8,125 nt of DNA. Source: UBA4486 sp041984885 (GTDB lineage Bacteria; Pseudomonadota; Gammaproteobacteria; Eutrophobiales; Eutrophobiaceae). The translations under genes and the position numbers were made by a program. The notes beneath the pieces were generated by a model that ran no database searches, was not told the DNA's origin, and saw only the letters and a program-made list of their open reading frames with translations. Each line of letters opens with the position of its first letter. Within the stretch, counting starts at the first letter, position 1. This document shows positions 5,336-8,125 of the stretch, one piece after another. The stretch is from the NCBI GenBank assembly GCA_041984885.1, contig JBHIXH010000071.1:1-8125 (forward strand), written 5' to 3'.

Positions 5336-6160
5336 TTATTTCTTACGGCGACGGACGATCAAACTATCCGTTCGTTTGTTCTTTCTGGTTTTATAACCCT
5401 TGGTTGGCGTACCCCATGGCGTGCATGGATGTCTGCCACCGGACGTTCTGCCTTCACCGCCACCGTGCGGGTGATCAACCGGGTTCATGGCCACACCGCG
5501 AACTGTCGGTCTGATCCCGCGCCAGCGTTTTGCGCCGGCCTTACCCAGTTTCTGCAGTGAATGTTCCGTGTTACTGACTTCACCAATCGTGGCACGGCAA
5601 TCCGCCTGGACCTTGCGCATCTCACCGGAACGCATTCTTAACGTGGCATAGGCACCTTCACGGGCGACCAGTTGAACCGTTGCACCGGCTGAACGAGCCA
5701 TTTGTGCACCCTTGGCCGGTTTTAATTCAACACAATGCACCATCGTACCGATTGGTATGTTGCGCAATGGCAGACAGTTACCTGCCTTAATCTCGGCTTC
5801 GACACCGGAAACCAGCGTGTCACCAACACTGACCTTGTTCGGCGCTATGATGTACCGACGTTCGCCATCGGCAAACAGCAGCAGGGCAATGTGAGCACTG
5901 CGATTCGGATCGTATTCAATGCGCTCAACCTTTGCCGGTATACCATCCTTGTCACGTTTAAAATCGACAATGCGATAACGTTGCTTGGCACCACCGCCAC
6001 GGTGACGCACCGTAATACGACCGGTATTGTTACGACCGGATTTTTTACTTTGTCTTTCCAGCAACGGCTCGTGCGGCGCACCTTTATAAATGTCAGGTGT
6101 CACCACCTTGATCATTGATCGGCGACCTGCGGATGTCGGTTTTGGATTGATTAATGCCAT
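5336..6160 (-). CDS. rplB: 50S ribosomal protein L2
   Basis: L2 is a large 23S rRNA-binding protein needed for subunit association, tRNA binding and peptidyl transferase activity. The protein is 274 residues (273 in E. coli). It has the N-terminal OB-fold domain (GRNNTGRITVRHRGGGAKQRYR, about residues 42-63, then VERIEYDPNRSAHIAL), an SH3-like domain (GAYATLRMRSGEMRKVQADCRA) and the C-terminal signature MNPVDHPHGGGEGR at about 225-238. This signature includes the histidine, His229 in E. coli, linked to peptidyl transfer. The basic end is KNKRTDSLIVRRRKK. The ATG at 6158-6160 follows rplW by 17 bases, but there is no recognisable Shine-Dalgarno sequence, unusual for such a highly expressed gene. 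Confidence 0.98.
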   Translation of the reverse strand: MALINPKPTSAGRRSMIKVVTPDIYKGAPHEPLLERQSKKSGRNNTGRITVRHRGGGAKQRYRIVDFKRDKDGIPAKVERIEYDPNRSAHIALLLFADGERRYIIAPNKVSVGDTLVSGVEAEIKAGNCLPLRNIPIGTMVHCVELKPAKGAQMARSAGATVQLVAREGAYATLRMRSGEMRKVQADCRATIGEVSNTEHSLQKLGKAGAKRWRGIRPTVRGVAMNPVDHPHGGGEGRTSGGRHPCTPWGTPTKGYKTRKNKRTDSLIVRRRKK

Positions 6161-6177
6161 TTGTCAGTCAACAGTGT

Positions 6178-6474
6178 TTACTGCGCCCCCATAAAATCGA
6201 TATCAAAGCCTTCTTTCAGTTTGACATAGGCTTTTTTCCAGTCTGAACGCCTACCCTCACGTCGACCGAAACGTTTCGTCTTGCCTTTCACGTTGATCAG
6301 TTGTACCGAATCCACCTGCACTTCAAACATCAACTCGACTGCGCCTTTGACCTCAGCCTTGGTTGCATCGGTCAATACTTTAAAAGTGAACTGACGACTG
6401 CTGTCGGCCAATTGGGTTGTCTTCTCGGTGACCCGCGGTTCGAGCAAGACCTGCATTAACCTTTCCTGATTCAT
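6178..6474 (-). CDS. rplW: 50S ribosomal protein L23
   Basis: L23 sits at the peptide tunnel exit and is the main docking site for trigger factor and the signal recognition particle. The protein is 98 residues (100 in E. coli). It contains LLEPRVTEKTTQLADSSRQ, ATKAEVKGAVELMFEVQVDSV at about residues 37-57, and the rRNA-binding loop VKGKTKRFGRREGRRSDWKK at about 62-81, followed by AYVKLKEGFDIDF. The ATG at 6472-6474 overlaps the rplD stop in a four-base ATGA. GGAGG at 6485-6489, within the last rplD codons, is the likely ribosome-binding site with a ten-base spacer. Confidence 0.98.
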   Translation of the reverse strand: MNQERLMQVLLEPRVTEKTTQLADSSRQFTFKVLTDATKAEVKGAVELMFEVQVDSVQLINVKGKTKRFGRREGRRSDWKKAYVKLKEGFDIDFMGAQ

Positions 6475-7088
6475 TTCAGCCAGGCCTCCACTTTTTCTAC
6501 TGCGGCCTGTGTCATCATGACCTTGCCAAATCCCAGCAGTACAAAAGGATCGATCTCTTCCGTGTCTATCACATCCACGTTCGGTATGTTACGTGTTGAC
6601 AGGAACAGATTTTCTGAAACCTCGGTCGTCACGATTAATACGTCATTCAGATCCATTGTCTGCAATTGCGCCAGCATGGTTTTCGTTTTTGGCTCATCCA
6701 CTTTTATATCGTCGACGATGACCAGACGTTCCTGGCGTGCCAACTCGGACAAGATCGAACGAATTGCACCACGATACATTTTCCTGTTCAGCTTTTGCTC
6801 ATGCTTGCGTGGACGCGCGGCAAATGTCACACCGCCACCACGCCAGATAGGACTGCGAATCGTACCGGCACGGGCACGACCGGTGCCCTTTTGACGATAG
6901 GGTTTTTTACCACCGCCACGCACGTCGGAGCGACTCTTCTGGGCCTTGGTACCGGCACGTGATCCAGCCATAAACGCGGTTAATGCCTGGTGGATTAACG
7001 CTTCGTTGTAGTCGGCACCGAAAACGGTTTCATCGACATCAACCTTGCCGGCTTTCTTGTTGCCTGTTTTATGTAACGCTAGTTGCAT
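6471..7088 (-). CDS. rplD: 50S ribosomal protein L4
   Basis: L4 binds 23S rRNA early in assembly, and its extended loop lines the peptide exit tunnel opposite L22. In E. coli it also represses its own S10 operon by acting on the leader mRNA. The protein is 205 residues (201 in E. coli). The loop is at about residues 57-97, with GGGKKPYRQKGTGRARAG and SPIWRGGGVTFAARPRKH; Lys67 corresponds to E. coli Lys63, the macrolide-resistance position, and is unchanged. The C-terminal part has KMYRGAIRSILSELARQERL and the dinucleotide-fold-like segment LNDVLIVTTEVSENLFLSTRN. The ATG at 7086-7088 is two bases after the rplC stop, with GGAAG at 7094-7098. The end overlaps rplW by four bases. Confidence 0.98.
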   Translation of the reverse strand: MQLALHKTGNKKAGKVDVDETVFGADYNEALIHQALTAFMAGSRAGTKAQKSRSDVRGGGKKPYRQKGTGRARAGTIRSPIWRGGGVTFAARPRKHEQKLNRKMYRGAIRSILSELARQERLVIVDDIKVDEPKTKTMLAQLQTMDLNDVLIVTTEVSENLFLSTRNIPNVDVIDTEEIDPFVLLGFGKVMMTQAAVEKVEAWLK

Positions 7089-7090
7089 GA

Positions 7091-7735
7091 TTACTTCCGC
7101 TTCTTCACTGCTGGTCTGACGAGAATCTCGCCACCTTTTGCGCCTGGTACTGAACCTTTAATCAGTAACAAATTTCGCTCGCTATCAACCCTGACGACTT
7201 CAAGGTTTTGTGTTGTTCGTTTGACGTTGCCCAGATGTCCGGCCATTCGCTTGCCTTTCAATACGCGGCCAGGAGTCTGACATTGTCCGGTTGAACCCGG
7301 CGCACGGTGCGAGACCGAGTTACCGTGACTCATGCGTTGACTGCTGAAGTTATGTCGTTTAATTGCGCCGGCATAACCTTTACCAATGCTGGTTCCGCAT
7401 ACATCAACTTTTTGTCCGTCTTCAAAGATATCGACCTTGATTTCGGAGCCCGGCTCAAGACCTTCACCTTCGCCGTCATCAAGACGGAATTCCTGCAGGC
7501 CCTCGGCCGATTCAACTTCTGCCTTTGCCAGTAAACCGGCAACCGGTTTATTGATGCGACTCTTTCTGCGGCTGCCCCAGGCAACCTGTATCGCGCGATA
7601 GCCGCGATCGTCTTCATTGACCAGCCCTGTCACCCGATTCGGTGCCGCTTCGATGACAGTCACGGGTACAGACACACCTTCTTCAGTGAAGATGCGGGTC
7701 ATTCCACGTTTGCGTCCGATAATTCCGATAGTCAC
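7091..7735 (-). CDS. rplC: 50S ribosomal protein L3
   Basis: L3 is an early 50S assembly protein whose long loop reaches towards the peptidyl transferase centre. The protein is 214 residues (209 in E. coli). It starts MTIGIIGRKRGMTRIFTEEG and has the loop KGYAGAIKRHNFSSQRMSHGNSVSHRAPGSTGQCQTPGRVLKGKRMAGHLG at about residues 119-169. The second glutamine of GQCQTPG corresponds to E. coli Gln150, methylated by PrmB. The start codon is GTG (7733-7735); the only nearby ATG is at codon 12, which would remove a conserved strand. The purine-rich run AGAAGAG (7743-7749) lies seven bases upstream. The gap to rpsJ is 19 bases. Confidence 0.98.
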   Translation of the reverse strand: MTIGIIGRKRGMTRIFTEEGVSVPVTVIEAAPNRVTGLVNEDDRGYRAIQVAWGSRRKSRINKPVAGLLAKAEVESAEGLQEFRLDDGEGEGLEPGSEIKVDIFEDGQKVDVCGTSIGKGYAGAIKRHNFSSQRMSHGNSVSHRAPGSTGQCQTPGRVLKGKRMAGHLGNVKRTTQNLEVVRVDSERNLLLIKGSVPGAKGGEILVRPAVKKRK

Positions 7736-7742
7736 TGTCTTT

Positions 7743-7749
7743 CTCTTCT
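7743..7749 (-). promoter_or_regulatory. Purine-rich ribosome-binding site of rplC (GTG start)
   Basis: The 19-base rpsJ-rplC gap is almost all purine on the minus strand (TTTAGAGAAGAGAAAGACA). The part AGAAGAG is spaced seven bases from the GTG. It is a moderate rather than perfect Shine-Dalgarno match, but supports this start. Confidence 0.6.
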
Positions 7750-7754
7750 CTAAA

Positions 7755-8069
7755 TCAGTTCAATTTAATCTGTACATCAACGCCGGCGGCCAGATCCAGT
7801 TTCATCAGTGCATCCACCGTTTTGTCGGTTGGATTCACAATGTCCATCAGGCGTTTATGTGTACGAATCTCGTATTGATCACGCGCGTCCTTGTTGACAT
7901 GCGGTGAAATCAGTACCGTAAAGCGTTCTTTTTTTGTCGGTAACGGGATTGGACCCTTAACCTGAGCACCGGTACGCCGTGCTGTTTCGACAATTTCCCG
8001 CGTCGACTGATCGATCAGACGATGATCGAAAGCCTTCAGGCGAATGCGTATGATCTGTTGAGTTGCCAT
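7755..8069 (-). CDS. rpsJ: 30S ribosomal protein S10 (also NusE)
   Basis: S10 is a 30S head protein; as NusE it also binds NusB and NusG in transcription antitermination and transcription-translation coupling. The protein is 104 residues (103 in E. coli). It has IRIRLKAFDHRLIDQSTREIVETARRTGA at about residues 7-35, then KGPIPLPTKKERFTVLISPHVNKDARDQYEIRTHKRL at about 38-74, and ends DLAAGVDVQIKL plus Asn. The ATG at 8067-8069 gives the expected N-terminus MATQQ. A TTG four codons upstream is open but overlaps the tuf stop region and is less likely. The Shine-Dalgarno match is poor (GAGTAAG across the tuf stop). Only four bases separate it from tuf, so it is probably translated by coupling to tuf. 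Confidence 0.98.
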   Translation of the reverse strand: MATQQIIRIRLKAFDHRLIDQSTREIVETARRTGAQVKGPIPLPTKKERFTVLISPHVNKDARDQYEIRTHKRLMDIVNPTDKTVDALMKLDLAAGVDVQIKLN

Positions 8070-8073
8070 GGAC

Positions 8074-8125
8074 TTACTCAATCACCTTGGCGACGACACC
8101 CGCGCCAACGGTACGACCACCCTCA
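8074..8125 (-). CDS. tuf: Elongation factor Tu, C-terminal end (cut by window edge)
   Basis: Only the last 16 codons and the stop are in the window. They read EGGRTVGAGVVAKVIE, the well-known C-terminus of EF-Tu, the GTPase that delivers aminoacyl-tRNA to the ribosomal A-site. The segment belongs to beta-barrel domain 3. The stop TAA (8074-8076) is four bases before the rpsJ ATG. In many proteobacteria tuf follows fusA at the end of the str group, and the adjacency to rpsJ suggests that the str and S10 groups are joined here. Which of possibly two tuf copies this is cannot be told from the window. Confidence 0.95.
   Translation of the reverse strand, partial: EGGRTVGAGVVAKVIE

Noticed and set aside
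5735..6118. Plus-strand open frame of 127 codons opposite rplB
   Set aside because: It is antisense to a highly conserved part of L2, with no sign of its own ribosome-binding site or domain. The same applies to the other plus-strand frames in the window.
8070..8081. TTG upstream start for rpsJ
   Set aside because: It would add MSKS before the conserved MATQQ start and lie within the tuf end, with no better ribosome-binding site.
1..8125. Mobile element, CRISPR array, RNA gene, terminator or novel defence-type system
   Set aside because: Coding density is nearly complete with canonical ribosomal genes, and the largest gap is 32 bases. No repeat array, inverted repeat with a T-run, tRNA-like sequence or unfamiliar gene was seen.

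Overview
The window is a single uninterrupted stretch of ribosomal protein genes, all on the minus strand. It corresponds to the bacterial S10 and spc clusters, with the end of tuf (elongation factor Tu) just upstream. Read in the direction of transcription (right to left), the order is: tuf (3' end only), rpsJ, rplC, rplD, rplW, rplB, rpsS, rplV, rpsC, rplP, rpmC, rpsQ, then rplN, rplX, rplE, rpsN, rpsH, rplF, rplR and rpsE (5' part only, cut by the left edge). This is the canonical gene order. No gene is missing, inserted, frameshifted or broken.

The organism is most likely a gammaproteobacterium. Every protein aligns by eye almost end to end with its Escherichia coli counterpart, with lengths within a few residues. 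S14 is the 101-residue form without zinc-binding cysteines, and S8 and L16 have the typical proteobacterial starts. Base composition looks moderate. tuf lies 4 bases upstream of rpsJ, so the str (rpsL-rpsG-fusA-tuf) and S10 groups appear to be continuous, unlike in E. coli, where other genes and an S10 promoter and leader separate them. I cannot name the genus.

Layout: 1-187 is rpsE (partial); 199-3080 holds the rest of the spc group (rplR to rplN); 3113-8069 is the S10 group (rpsQ to rpsJ); 8074-8125 is the tuf end. The largest gap between genes is 32 bases, so there is no non-coding stretch of note. Many junctions are overlaps or gaps of 2-4 bases. At several the stop codon is built into the next gene's Shine-Dalgarno sequence, or the last codons of one gene supply it. 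Three genes (rplC, rpsS, rplP) start with GTG.

Together the products form parts of both ribosomal subunits: the 30S proteins S3, S5, S8, S10, S14, S17 and S19, and the 50S proteins L2, L3, L4, L5, L6, L14, L16, L18, L22, L23, L24 and L29. EF-Tu delivers aminoacyl-tRNA to the same ribosome. I found no mobile element, repeat array, RNA gene, terminator or convincing promoter. I do not see an undescribed system here. The points worth a second look concern regulation (no room for an E. coli-type S10 leader or spc promoter) and the acidic C-terminal tails of S3 and L22.
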